Below, one piece after another: positions 50,269-59,682 of a stretch of 64,000 nucleotides of DNA. The DNA lies in the NCBI GenBank assembly GCA_965248235.1, contig CBDFIU010000003.1, positions 992,001 through 1,056,000 on the forward strand. Direction: 5' to 3'. The notes beneath the pieces are model-generated. The model was not told the origin of the DNA. It saw nothing but the letters and a program-made list of their open reading frames with translations, and did no database searches. Position 1 is the stretch's first letter; each line of letters begins with the position of its first letter. The DNA comes from UBA6623 sp965248235 (lineage in GTDB: Bacteria > Acidobacteriota > Terriglobia > Bryobacterales > UBA6623). Made by a program: the position numbers and the translations under genes.

Positions 50269-51999
50269 TCAAGGAGTGGTCGGCTCCGCGGCTTGGGTTC
50301 CGTCAGTCTTCCAACCTAGTTCTCGCAGCACGCGCGCGTCGGGTTCGGGCTCGATGTCAAGTCCCAACATCGCGGCAAGCGTGGGCGCAATGTCTTCCGG
50401 CCCCGAGGGCGTCTCGTACCGCCCCGGCGCCGCGCCTCCTCCCATCACGAAGATCGGAACGTGGCGGTCGTAATCATGCGCGCTAACGTGCGTGGTGTGT
50501 CCCTGGGTTTCGCCCGTGTAGTACAAGGGTTTCATTTGAACCAGCAAATGCGGACTTCGGCCGTCGTAGACCGCGTTTCGGTAGAGTTCTCGATAGAGAT
50601 CAGGATCATCCCTATCGGGCTCGTTCCGTAGATCGCCGTGGGTATAGACCGCGTCGACCGCGTCGATCTCGAGCAGGGCCTTCCTAGCGACGCGTTCCAC
50701 CTCCTCGCGTTCGAGCCCCAGCCTTTCCACGGCCTCCAGATCGAGCGTCACGTGGCCGTCATAAACATAGGCCACAACACCCTCCCGTCCGAACTCTTCG
50801 GCCAACGCGCCGTTAACGGCTTCTCGGAAACGGGCGGACGGGATACCTCCGGCGGCATTGCCTTTCTTTCGCGATTGGGCGGCGAGCGGAGCCACGCCGT
50901 GGTCCGCCGTCAGGATGACAATCGTATTCTCCAGGCCCACCCGCTTGTCAACTTCGCTCCAAAGCCGCCCCAACAGCAGATCGAGGCGCAAGTGCTGATC
51001 CATTGCTTCTTGGCTGAAGGGCCCAAAGCGGTGCCCGATGTGATCGGTCGCGGCGAACCCGACCGCCAGCAAGTCGGTGACGTCGTCACGGCCGATCTCA
51101 TGGAACTCCATGGCCTCGACGACGACATCAAGGACGAACTCGTCGTAGTGGTGCGTTTCCTTGAGCCGGCTGTAGGTACGCGGGATATGGGGGAAGACAA
51201 TATTGCGTCCGCCGTCTTCAGCATGAAAGGCGTCCTCCCGAGAACGCTTCGTGTATAGTTCCGTGTCGTCGAGCAAGCGCGTCCATGGTTTCCCCAGGTA
51301 GCCGTCGACGCGGCGCTCCGCCCGGAATTTTGTAAGCCAGGCGGGAGCTTCGGAGCTGAAGTAGGTACTGGTGATGAAGCAGCCGCAATCTTCGGAAAAC
51401 CAATACGCCGCGTCGCCCGCCCTCCCGGCGAGCAGCACGGCAACGCGATCTTTTGTGCCGATTCCAACGGTCTTTGATCGACGATCGCTCTGCTTTAACA
51501 AGTCCCCAAGAGTGGGAACAAGAAGTTTTCGCGGTGACTTCCCGGCACCGGGTCCTCCGACCCCCCCGTAAGCGGAATCCTCCACCGCGCCGACATCCCG
51601 TCCGAGCGCGGGATCGTACCAGCGGTTGCTGACGACGCCGTGGTGGGAGGGGTGTCGGCCGGTCACGATCGTGGCGTGCCCGGCGGCGGTAACGTTCACG
51701 CCTCGGCGGTAGCGAGCTTCGGTGAAAAGGGCGCCACGATCGAGCAAGGTCCGGAAGCCGCCCGTGTAGAGGTCCTCGAAGCGCGTCAAGTAGTCGTAGC
51801 GTAGTTGATCGATGACGACTATCAGAATCAGGCGTGGTGCGCCGTCGGGAAGCGGACCCGCCTCGCCTGCCTCGATGAGTGCGTCGGCGCGATCCCGTGC
51901 GTTCTCCGGAGGAGGCGTCGGATGATCCTGCGTGCAGCCGGTTGCCGCGCTGAGGACGGCTGACAAGAGGCTTAGGAGCAACAGCCGGCGCGGTTTCAT
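50269..51999 (-). CDS. Lipoprotein alkaline phosphatase-family hydrolase (PafA-like)
   Basis: 576 residues. Lipoprotein signal peptide (LLLLSLLSAVLSAATGC, lipobox Cys 22). Alkaline-phosphatase superfamily: the metal Asp in LIVVIDQLRYDYL, Thr nucleophile region GVNVTAAGHATIVTGRHP, DHIGHRFGP and TADHGVAP for the second metal set. The AGHATI block is that of PafA/type I phosphodiesterase-like enzymes, which hydrolyse phosphomonoesters in the periplasm. The start overlaps the stop of the Sec-peroxiredoxin by ATGA, so the two are coupled. No PHO box is evident. Confidence 0.87.
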   Translation of the reverse strand: MKPRRLLLLSLLSAVLSAATGCTQDHPTPPPENARDRADALIEAGEAGPLPDGAPRLILIVVIDQLRYDYLTRFEDLYTGGFRTLLDRGALFTEARYRRGVNVTAAGHATIVTGRHPSHHGVVSNRWYDPALGRDVGAVEDSAYGGVGGPGAGKSPRKLLVPTLGDLLKQSDRRSKTVGIGTKDRVAVLLAGRAGDAAYWFSEDCGCFITSTYFSSEAPAWLTKFRAERRVDGYLGKPWTRLLDDTELYTKRSREDAFHAEDGGRNIVFPHIPRTYSRLKETHHYDEFVLDVVVEAMEFHEIGRDDVTDLLAVGFAATDHIGHRFGPFSQEAMDQHLRLDLLLGRLWSEVDKRVGLENTIVILTADHGVAPLAAQSRKKGNAAGGIPSARFREAVNGALAEEFGREGVVAYVYDGHVTLDLEAVERLGLEREEVERVARKALLEIDAVDAVYTHGDLRNEPDRDDPDLYRELYRNAVYDGRSPHLLVQMKPLYYTGETQGHTTHVSAHDYDRHVPIFVMGGGAAPGRYETPSGPEDIAPTLAAMLGLDIEPEPDARVLRELGWKTDGTQAAEPTTP

Positions 52000-52739
52000 T
52001 CCAGGCTGTCCCCTTCGTCAGGGGACGGCGCATTGCGTTGGGCCTCGGCGATCAAGGTGCGGGCTTCCTGCTCGTCGGACGCCGTCACCCGCACGCTCAC
52101 ATTGCCGATCGGCAATTCTTGAACGTTCTCGCGGAAAATCATCGATTGCAGACCGGCGGATTCCAACAAACCGTGAATCGTGTCGGCCTCGATTTCGGCG
52201 TGAACTTCGCGGGATGAGAATACGGTGACAAACGGATCGGAGCGGTGTTTTTCAGTCATGTAATTCGTTGGCTTGTCGTCCCCGCGGCCTCGCATGGTCA
52301 GCGCCTGAAGGATCGCCGCGGGCGACGGCATACCCCTTTCGACAAAAGCGATTTTTCCGGTCTGGTCGATTCCGTACACGGTGCGCTTAACGAACAACCC
52401 CCCGGCTCCGTAGCGCGTAGCCGTCTTCTTTCCCTTGTCAATTAGCAAAGGGAAGGGGAATTCATGTTTTTCGCTGAACTTCCTATGACCGGCCCCACTG
52501 CCCGGGTTCACTCCCAAAATAGCGATGTCGTGCTCGACAAAGGCGCCCCAGTTGTCCCGCAACAGGCATAGTTGCCGTTGTCAACCCGGCGTCGCATCCA
52601 TGACGTAGAAGACCAGAACGACCGCCGCCCGACCCCGAAAATCGACCAGGGCGATTTCGCGGCCGGTTTCGTCGGGCAGACGAAATTCCGGCGCCGCCGA
52701 TCCGTGCGGCAAAAGCTTACGATCCTTGCCTGCAAACAC
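51996..52739 (-). CDS. Probable selenocysteine peroxiredoxin (Bcp-like) fused to DUF2007-like domain
   Basis: One frame continues across TGA 52581-52583: APEFRLPDETGREIALVDF, VFYVMDATPG, then Sec and QRQLCLLRDNWGAF. In Bcp/AhpC-type peroxiredoxins this position is the peroxidatic Cys (E. coli Bcp: TPGC then four residues, then Cys). Here TGA replaces it and the resolving Cys is kept at the same spacing. A SECIS-like hairpin follows. After the peroxiredoxin (about residue 155) the chain continues as a DUF2007-like domain (FVTVFSSREVHAEIEADTI, HGLLESAGLQSMI). GTG 52739 is a tentative start. Without SelB read-through only a dead stub would be made. Confidence 0.72.
52548..52583 (-). promoter_or_regulatory. 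Sec codon TGA and SECIS-like hairpin
   Basis: After UGA (52583-52581) and 21 nt comes a loop CGGGA enclosed by GUUG/CAAC, a U-U mismatch and CC/GG (52566-52548). Distance to the loop and a GG-containing apical loop with an unpaired U below the top stem resemble the E. coli fdhF SECIS. Judged by eye only. Confidence 0.5.
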
Positions 52740-52882
52740 TACCCCATGATAGCGAAGCAAGCTGATGCTTCTCGGGATGCGATGGGCGCAAACGCCGGTG
52801 GCTGAGAGGCTGTGTTTCCACGACCCCTCAGCGACCAACCGGCATGAATGGACAGGGCCCCGACCCCCGCCCAGGCCGGCGC

Positions 52883-54982
52883 CTACTTCTTGGCGTTCAA
52901 GAGTGGCAGGAAGTTTTCGAGGGACCAGATTTCCTCGGATTGGTTGCCGGCGAAGAAGGCGATTTGGCTGCCGTCGGGGTGGAGACGGATGCCATAGCCG
53001 CCGCCCAAATTCCACTCGCTGATGTCGATGTCGAGTTTTCGGGCTTTGTCGCCGTCGATCGGTACGAGCCAGAGCTCCTTCTTCGTTTCGTTCCCCAATT
53101 CGCCAAACACCTTCATCATGATCACGGCTTGGCTGTCGGGTGCCCAAGACATACCGGCATAGGAGACGAGCCTTTCGGGACGGCTTACGGGAAGCAGTCC
53201 GCGCGGCTCTCCGCCGTCGACAGGAATCAGCAGGATCGTAGACGTATTTCCGGAAGAGGCGTCGTCCTCGCTCTTGCCGCCCTCGGCCAACTCAATGGAG
53301 ACGGCGGCAAAGTATCGACCGTCCGGCGATAGCTCCATACGACCGGTTCGGGTTTCTTCGGGCCTTTGGAAGACGTCTCGCGTTTTGCCGGAAGCCAGAT
53401 CACGTTCGATGTACAGGCCTCGCTTTTCCGGGTGGCCGTAGTAAATCTTCTTCCCGCCCGGCGACACTTCGACGCGGCTGGTGTGACGGCCGGGCGTGAT
53501 GACGGAGACCTCGCCGGTCTCGGCATCAAATCTGGAGATGGCGCGGTCCCCATTGAAATCTCGCGTGCCGGCCACCAACCAGCGGCCGTCGGGTGACCAA
53601 CGGGGCTCGCTGAAATAGTCCAGAGCCGTGGGTATCTCTCTGAATTCACCGGATTCCACATTTCGGATCGCGAGGACAAGGTCGCCAAGCTCCCCTTTCT
53701 TGTACGCAAGGTATTTTCCATCCCGCGACCAATCGGGTCGGGCGGCGCGGTAGCTTTCGACAACCGGCGCGCCCAGTTTTCCGGCTTTGAGATCGATGGG
53801 CGCGATGTAAAGGGCTTGGGTGCTTGTGTCCTTGAACACGCGCAGCGCGCCCGACTTCGTAAGTCCGAGCGAGGTCACCGACCCGATATCCGGTTTGAGC
53901 AGCAGGGGGGCGCCTTGCGATTTGCCGGCCGAAACGGGCAGCGCCCATAGCGCCGTGGAACCGGTACGGTCACTGGCGAACAACAATTGGCTGCCGTCAC
54001 GCGACCAGCCCATGATCACGTCGTGCGCCGGATCGACTACCGCCGAAGTTTCGCTGTTGCCGTCGACGGCGATGACGAACACATCGCGCTGTGCACTGGT
54101 GTCGTCGGTGGGCAGATCGTAGGCAATGTACTTACTGTCAGGCGAAAAGAATATCTTCTCGGGGCCACGCCAGCCGACGGACTTCAAAGTCCGGACCGAG
54201 CCATCGCTCACCTTGACGAGGCTGATCTCGCCGCCGCTGCTTTTACGTACCAAATGGACGGCGATCCACTCCTCGTCCGGGGACCAATCCGTAGCCCACA
54301 AGGTATTTACGTCTTCGCTCGCGAATATTTGACGGGGTTCAGGAACACCGGTTCCCTCGATGTTTACAATGCGAATTTCCGTCTGGCGTGGTTCATAATT
54401 GGTCCAGCCGTAGGCGACTTGCTTGCCATCGCTCGAAAACGTCGAACTCAGGGCATTTCCCTTTCCGCGCCAATCTTTGCTGGGGGTGAGGGGTCGGGTG
54501 GTACCGGACCCCATGTCGTGCAGCATCAGGTTGCCGGTATACCACCAGTCGGTGTAGGAAACGAAGCGGCCGTCCGGGGAGATACTACCTCCAACGTGCG
54601 TCGCGTCTTCGCCGGCCCACACAACCCGATCGCCCTTGGTGCTCTCGTCGGGATTGCCGTTGGCGAGTCGTGCTTGAGCGACGGCGACGGCCTCTTTCTG
54701 GTCGCTGTAGTCTTTGATCACGCGCTCGTAGATCTTGCGGGCCTCGGCGTTGCCGAGCTTGGTATGGCATTCCGCCATGCGCACCAGCGCATCGGCGGTT
54801 ACGTCTCGGTGAGTGTCAGCGAACTTGGCGACAATCGCGTCGTATTGCTCGATTGCTCCCTTGAGGTCGCCGTCCACGAATTCGGCGTTGCGGGCGGCTT
54901 TGAACATCCGCTCCGCGTCGTTCTTGGTTGGCGCGCCGGCCAGAAGCGCCGCGGCCAGGATTACGGTCATAATGTACTTCAT
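52883..54982 (-). CDS. Secreted TPR plus PD40 beta-propeller protein
   Basis: 699 residues from ATG 54982 (ribosome site GGAGG). Signal peptide (MTVILAAALLAGA), an N-terminal TPR-like pair (residues about 10-90; GAIEQYDAIVAKFADTHRD), then a TolB-like beta-propeller of PD40 repeats (SISPDGRFVSYTDW, FSPDSKYIAYDLP, WSRDGSQLLFASD, WSPDGRWLVAGTRD, LSPDGRYFAAVS). Such periplasmic proteins are highly expanded in Acidobacteriota and usually lie beside two-component or transcription genes, here an OmpR-type pair. Precise role unknown; ligand or protein binding is likely. Confidence 0.8.
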   Translation of the reverse strand: MKYIMTVILAAALLAGAPTKNDAERMFKAARNAEFVDGDLKGAIEQYDAIVAKFADTHRDVTADALVRMAECHTKLGNAEARKIYERVIKDYSDQKEAVAVAQARLANGNPDESTKGDRVVWAGEDATHVGGSISPDGRFVSYTDWWYTGNLMLHDMGSGTTRPLTPSKDWRGKGNALSSTFSSDGKQVAYGWTNYEPRQTEIRIVNIEGTGVPEPRQIFASEDVNTLWATDWSPDEEWIAVHLVRKSSGGEISLVKVSDGSVRTLKSVGWRGPEKIFFSPDSKYIAYDLPTDDTSAQRDVFVIAVDGNSETSAVVDPAHDVIMGWSRDGSQLLFASDRTGSTALWALPVSAGKSQGAPLLLKPDIGSVTSLGLTKSGALRVFKDTSTQALYIAPIDLKAGKLGAPVVESYRAARPDWSRDGKYLAYKKGELGDLVLAIRNVESGEFREIPTALDYFSEPRWSPDGRWLVAGTRDFNGDRAISRFDAETGEVSVITPGRHTSRVEVSPGGKKIYYGHPEKRGLYIERDLASGKTRDVFQRPEETRTGRMELSPDGRYFAAVSIELAEGGKSEDDASSGNTSTILLIPVDGGEPRGLLPVSRPERLVSYAGMSWAPDSQAVIMMKVFGELGNETKKELWLVPIDGDKARKLDIDISEWNLGGGYGIRLHPDGSQIAFFAGNQSEEIWSLENFLPLLNAKK

Positions 54983-55040
54983 CACTGCACCTCCAAGACC
55001 GAGGTTACCCGCCGTAAGTCGTGATCGCTCCACAACCAGG

Positions 55041-55739
55041 TCACGATTGCGTCATGCCTTCGAGATCAAACCGATACCCGATGCCGCGTACACTCTTGAT
55101 GAATTGCGGGCGGGCCGGGGCGGGTTCGATTTTCTTGCGAAGATTGGCTACCTGGTTGTCGACCACGCGCTCGGTGATCATGGTCTCGGCGCCCCAGGCT
55201 TGATCGATCAGGACGCGGCGCGTCAGTACACGTCCGGGGCGGCGGGCGAACAGACTCAGCAGCTTTAACTCGAGCGGCGTGACGGCGACGGGATTCCCCG
55301 CGCGGCGCAGCTCGGCTCTGGCGAAATCCAGCTCGCACTCCCCGAAGGAGATGACGTCGCCTTGCTCAGCCGCTGGAGCGCCGCGGCGAAGCAAGGCGCG
55401 GATGCGTGCGCGCAACTCCTTCGGACTATACGGCTTGGTGACGTAGTCGTCGGCGCCGAGATCGAGCCCCAGCACCTTTTCCGTTTCTTGCGTGCGAGCC
55501 GTGAGCAATAAAATGGCCGAGGAAACGCCGGCTCGGCGCAGTTCGCGGCAGACCTCAAAGCCGTCTTTCTTCGGCAACATCACGTCGAGCAGGATCAGGT
55601 CAAAGGCCGTTTCACGGGCCCGCCGACTCGCGGTTTCGCCGTCATGCGCAACTTCGACGGCATACCCTTCGAGGCGCAAGTCGTCTTCCAGCGCCACCGC
55701 GATCGCTACGTCGTCTTCAACAATTAGGATTCGTGACAT
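55041..55739 (-). CDS. OmpR/PhoB-family response regulator
   Basis: 232 residues. Receiver domain with acidic pocket E8/D9/D10, phosphoacceptor D52 (LLDVMLPKKDG), Thr in LLLTART and Lys in YVTKPYSPKEL. The C-terminal winged helix (VTPLELKLLSLFARRPGRVL, VDNQVANLRKKIE and the RGIGYRF wing) binds DNA. It lies 30 bp after the sensor kinase gene and is followed 58 bp later by the PD40 gene. Phosphorylated by the kinase at 55770-57584. Confidence 0.95.
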   Translation of the reverse strand: MSRILIVEDDVAIAVALEDDLRLEGYAVEVAHDGETASRRARETAFDLILLDVMLPKKDGFEVCRELRRAGVSSAILLLTARTQETEKVLGLDLGADDYVTKPYSPKELRARIRALLRRGAPAAEQGDVISFGECELDFARAELRRAGNPVAVTPLELKLLSLFARRPGRVLTRRVLIDQAWGAETMITERVVDNQVANLRKKIEPAPARPQFIKSVRGIGYRFDLEGMTQS

Positions 55740-55769
55740 GGGGATGTGCGTCGATAGGAATTCGTGGTT

Positions 55770-57584
55770 TTAGGTTTCCTGACAGGGGATCATCAATGTG
55801 AATGTATTGCCTCGGCCGGGCTCGGCGGTAAGCCTCACCGTGCCGCCGTGGGCTTCGACGACCGACTTGACCAGCGCCGGTCCGACGCCGATACCGCGCG
55901 CGCCGGAACGGCGTGCTTCGTCGCCGCGGACGAATCGGTCGAACAGCTTTTTCTGTTCTTCGAGCGGGATGGCGGGGCCTTGGTCCTCGACCGAGATGTG
56001 AATGGAACCGCCGTCACGTTTGGCCGACACCCGGATGGGCGTGTCGGGTTCCGAGTATTTGCCGGCGTTGTCGAGCAAATTCGAAACGGCCCGCGAGAGT
56101 GCTTCGCGGTCGGCGCGGATAGGCGGTAAATTTTCATCGGCTTCACAGGCAACTTCTCGCCCTTGTGAGTGTGGGTCACGGCGAAACTCTTCGACCGCAT
56201 CCCGCAATAGTTGCCGTGCGTCGGCCGATTCCAGGCGCCGGGCCGAGACTCCGGCTTGCATGCGGCCGAAGCTCAACAGACTCTCCACCATGCGGTGCAG
56301 ACGTTGAGATTCTTGGGCGAGCAATCCGTAGTATTGCTTCTTTCGTTCTTCGCTCGAGACCTTGTCGGCGGCGAGGATTTCGGTCAGGTGGCGCATGGAA
56401 GTTAGCGGCGTTCGGAACTCATGAGAGACGGCGGAGACGAAATCCGCCTGTTGTTGCGCTAAAGCCACCTGCCGCGTGGTCACTCGGTAGAGGCCGTACG
56501 CGGCCGCCGACATCAGAGCGAAGACGAAAAATAGACCGCTGATCAACACGGTCCTTCCCGACGCAAACGTATTCCCGTTCAGGCGGCCGCCGGCAGCGGA
56601 CACACGGAGCAAGAAAGGAAGCCGCGTTTCGCCCGGCGTCAGCACGATGGTCCCTTCCTGTTGGGGGCCGTCGGTGAGCGAGACGTTCAGTTGTTGATTT
56701 TGGATGAGCGGGTCGAGCATGCTCAGGAGTTCGGGGCGCGTCAGCAAGCGAGCGATGGGGTGATCGGGGGCTTCCGTCCAGATCGCCAAGGTCCGCCGAC
56801 CGCCGTCGCCGATGATCTCGCGACCGCGAGCGGCGAGGTCGCCGGCTTTCCAACGGGTCCATAGAGTAATGGCCGCTTCGGTGCGCGCAACTTCATTGGC
56901 GGGCGGGCCGGATCCGCCCCAGTCCCGCAGCATGTCTGAATAGAACTCGAAGGTGGCGCGGTCCATCGTGAGCGAACCGGAATGGAGGGCTTGACGAAAG
57001 TCGTCGCGGTCGACGGGCTTTTCGGAAAGGCGATAGCGCACTTGGCGGGCGACCAATTCGGCGGGCTGTCCGCCTACGGGAACCGAGCCCATCTCGGCGA
57101 GTTTCGTGTAAACCCGCAAGGCCTCACTTCGATTGTTTTGCGCGCGGAGGACCCGGCCAAGCCGCACCAGGGCCTGGGCCCGAATCACTAGATCAGGCGA
57201 CCGGGCGAAGCGACGGTAATTTCGAGCCGCTCCCGCGAAGTCATTCCGTTGAAACTCCATCGCTTCGGTTTCTCGAAACAAGTCGAGCGGCACGGGCGGC
57301 GCCGGCGCGGTTCGCGGTTGGTAAAGGACGCCTGCCCCGAACCCTTCGTTGGTGAATCGAATCCCTTCCCCCGTCGCGAGCTGATCCTCGACGGCGGTGA
57401 GCCTGCCTTCCACCGCCAAGGACAGCCGGCGCGCGTCGAGTCTGAGGTTCTCGGCGCGGCGCCTGCGCTCGCCGGCGCGATCTTGTTGAAGAATGTGGAG
57501 GGCGAGCCATCCGAGCGCGACGATTGGCACGAGGGTCGCCGCGGCGAGCAGCAAAGGTATGGCGCGTCTGCCGGTCCAGCGCAC
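55770..57584 (-). CDS. Sensor histidine kinase
   Basis: 604 residues. N-terminal TM helix (8-29), a long extracytoplasmic sensor region (about 30-345) with helical TPR-like content, a second TM helix (about 348-368), then HisKA with the phospho-His in VSAVSHEFRTPLTSM (near 390) and HATPase_c (NLLDNAGKYS N-box, VEDQGPAIP G1, GARGIGVGPALVKS G2-like). Membrane kinase paired with the downstream OmpR-type regulator. The signal is unknown; the large TPR-like sensor resembles other acidobacterial kinases. Confidence 0.92.
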   Translation of the reverse strand: MRWTGRRAIPLLLAAATLVPIVALGWLALHILQQDRAGERRRRAENLRLDARRLSLAVEGRLTAVEDQLATGEGIRFTNEGFGAGVLYQPRTAPAPPVPLDLFRETEAMEFQRNDFAGAARNYRRFARSPDLVIRAQALVRLGRVLRAQNNRSEALRVYTKLAEMGSVPVGGQPAELVARQVRYRLSEKPVDRDDFRQALHSGSLTMDRATFEFYSDMLRDWGGSGPPANEVARTEAAITLWTRWKAGDLAARGREIIGDGGRRTLAIWTEAPDHPIARLLTRPELLSMLDPLIQNQQLNVSLTDGPQQEGTIVLTPGETRLPFLLRVSAAGGRLNGNTFASGRTVLISGLFFVFALMSAAAYGLYRVTTRQVALAQQQADFVSAVSHEFRTPLTSMRHLTEILAADKVSSEERKKQYYGLLAQESQRLHRMVESLLSFGRMQAGVSARRLESADARQLLRDAVEEFRRDPHSQGREVACEADENLPPIRADREALSRAVSNLLDNAGKYSEPDTPIRVSAKRDGGSIHISVEDQGPAIPLEEQKKLFDRFVRGDEARRSGARGIGVGPALVKSVVEAHGGTVRLTAEPGRGNTFTLMIPCQET

Positions 57585-57640
57585 GACCCCATTCTACGGC
57601 TGTGAGTTCACGGTCGCTTCACGGTCGTGTCACGGGTTGG

Positions 57641-58813
57641 TCACGAAGGGGGGAGGGCCTTGACCCGCGTCGCCTCGACCCAAGCTCCGCCCCGGCGCTG
57701 AGATTCGGCGACGGCTTCAACGAAGCTCACGCCGATCACACCGTCGCGAACGGTCGGGAAGCTTAACGGACGCCGCTCAAACGACGCTCCCGCACGGTGC
57801 GCGTCGATGGCGTCGGCGATCTCTCGGTAGAGATTGGCGAACGATTCAAAAAAACCCTCGGAATGACCGCGCCCCAGTCGCGAAGCATTTTGGGCGTCTT
57901 CGGACAACCCGGCCCGGCCCGGGGAGAGCAACCGTTCGCCACCCTCGAGCGGGCGAACGATGAGGTGATGGGGGTCTTCGTGACGCCATTCGAGGCTGCC
58001 GCTCTCGCCGTAGGCGCGGATGCGCAAACCGTGCTCGGCTCCCGCGGCGACCATGGAAGCCCACAAGGTCCCGGCGGCGCCGTTGGAGAGCCGCAAGTTC
58101 GCGAATGCATTGTCGAAGACGCGGCGGCCGGGGATGTGCGTGGTCATCTCCGCGGCGACCGAGTCGACTTCGAGGCCGGAGACGAACCGCAAAAGGTGAT
58201 GCGCGTGGGTACCGAGGTTATACACCACGCTTGCCTCGGTGGTGATCGCCGGGTCGGTGTGCCAGGCGAGATGGGCGTTGCCTTCGTGCTCCCAGGCGCG
58301 CGCGCCGCCGCCTTGCGCGTGCTCGACTTGGACGACCCGGATTTCACCGAGTTCACCGCCACGCACCATGCCGGCCGCTTGACGCACCATCGGGTAGCCC
58401 GAATAGTTGTGGGTCAACGCGAAGACCAAACCCGATTCGGCGACGCGGCGTTCCAAGTCCAATGCGTCGTCGAGGTTGATTGTGAGGGGCTTTTCGCACA
58501 CGACGTGGATGCCGCGGTCGAGAAAAGCGCATGCGACCCGATGATGCGTGTCGTGTTGGGTGAGGACCGAGACGGCTTCGACGCCCTCAGGTCGGCCGGC
58601 CTCCGATTCGGCCATCTGTTGGTAGCCGGCGTAAACACGGTCGGGGTCGACGCCGAGCTCACGGCCCATGGCGTGGGATTTCCCAGGGTCACGCGAAAAC
58701 ACGCCGGCGACAATTTCGTAGCGATCGTCGATGCGCATGCCGACCCGATGCGCCGAGCCAATGCGCGATCCCGGACCGCCGCCGACCATGCCGATGCGAA
58801 TGCGTTGTTTCAT
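57641..58813 (-). CDS. Gfo/Idh/MocA-family oxidoreductase
   Basis: 390 residues from ATG 58813. N-terminal Rossmann fold binds NAD(P) (IGMVGGGPGSRIG, residues about 7-19). The catalytic EKP motif lies in HVVCEKPLTINLDDA, and a sugar-dehydrogenase HAHHLL block near 235 (NLGTHAHHLLRF) contributes the conserved His. The C-terminal Gfo/Idh domain (AGTLWASMVAAGAEHGLRI) is complete. Substrate is probably a sugar or inositol, suggested by location next to polysaccharide genes. It is separated by 32 bp from the ABC exporter ATPase. Confidence 0.9.
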   Translation of the reverse strand: MKQRIRIGMVGGGPGSRIGSAHRVGMRIDDRYEIVAGVFSRDPGKSHAMGRELGVDPDRVYAGYQQMAESEAGRPEGVEAVSVLTQHDTHHRVACAFLDRGIHVVCEKPLTINLDDALDLERRVAESGLVFALTHNYSGYPMVRQAAGMVRGGELGEIRVVQVEHAQGGGARAWEHEGNAHLAWHTDPAITTEASVVYNLGTHAHHLLRFVSGLEVDSVAAEMTTHIPGRRVFDNAFANLRLSNGAAGTLWASMVAAGAEHGLRIRAYGESGSLEWRHEDPHHLIVRPLEGGERLLSPGRAGLSEDAQNASRLGRGHSEGFFESFANLYREIADAIDAHRAGASFERRPLSFPTVRDGVIGVSFVEAVAESQRRGGAWVEATRVKALPPS

Positions 58814-58845
58814 GGCGTAGTCGCAGGCGCGATTCAGGGTCTTTG

Positions 58846-59613
58846 TCAGTCGGCCGCCGAATTTTCGCGATCGATGCCGACGTCTCCGGCGGACATCATG
58901 AACTGATGGTATTCGCCGACGACTTCGTCGGCGGGTCCGTCCATGCGCACGCGCCCTTTTTCGAGCCAGATGGCGCGAGAGCAAATCGCCATGACCGTGG
59001 ACAAGCTGTGCGACGCCAGCAGAAGGGTTGTGCCGGACCGCCCGATGGCTTCAATGCGGTCCTCGCATTGCTTCTCGAAAGCGGCGTCGCCGACCGAAAG
59101 CACTTCGTCGACAACGAGGACCTCGCGTTGCATATGGATTACGACGGAGAAGCCCAAACGCGCGATCATGCCGGCCGAATAAGTTCGAACCGGCTGGTCG
59201 AGAAAGCGGGCGATGCCGGCGAAATTGACGATTTCGTCGAATGCCTGCTTCATCCTATTTCGAGAAAAACCGGCCAGCGACGCCAACAGTCGAGTGTTCT
59301 CTTCGCCCGTCAAATCGGGGTGTAAACCGGCGCCGAGGTCGAGCACCGTCGCCGGCACCGACGAGACCCGAACCCGCCCCAAGGTCGGGTGAGTGATCCC
59401 GGCAACAAGTTTCAGAAGGGTGCTCTTACCGGCGCCGTTGGGCCCAATGAGGCCGACCGATTCCCCGGCCTCGATGCTGAACGAAATATCGTTCACGGCC
59501 CAAAAAGGTTCGTGGCGCTCGCCGCGTTGTCTGCCCAAGGTATGCCGCAAAAACCGGCGGCGGTGATGGAGCTGGTAGCACTTGCGGACGTTTTCAACTT
59601 CGATGGCGGGCAT
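58846..59613 (-). CDS. Polysaccharide ABC exporter ATP-binding protein (Wzt-like)
   Basis: 255 residues. Walker A GPNGAGKSTLLKLV, Q-loop region with GLHPDLTGEEN typical of O-antigen/teichoic-acid exporters, signature TYSAGMIARLGFSV (SAGM variant characteristic of Wzt/TagH), Walker B VLVVDEVLSVGD and H-loop LLASHS. It ends at the ATPase; the C-terminal glycan-binding domain of long Wzt proteins is absent. Works with the permease at 59683-60483 to export a lipid-linked glycan. Confidence 0.92.
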   Translation of the reverse strand: MPAIEVENVRKCYQLHHRRRFLRHTLGRQRGERHEPFWAVNDISFSIEAGESVGLIGPNGAGKSTLLKLVAGITHPTLGRVRVSSVPATVLDLGAGLHPDLTGEENTRLLASLAGFSRNRMKQAFDEIVNFAGIARFLDQPVRTYSAGMIARLGFSVVIHMQREVLVVDEVLSVGDAAFEKQCEDRIEAIGRSGTTLLLASHSLSTVMAICSRAIWLEKGRVRMDGPADEVVGEYHQFMMSAGDVGIDRENSAAD

Positions 59614-59682
59614 GACGGAATCAAAATCTCAATGTCGGGCGATCAGCATCGGGTCGGTCGTGTTTCCGGGAAGCGATCAGTC

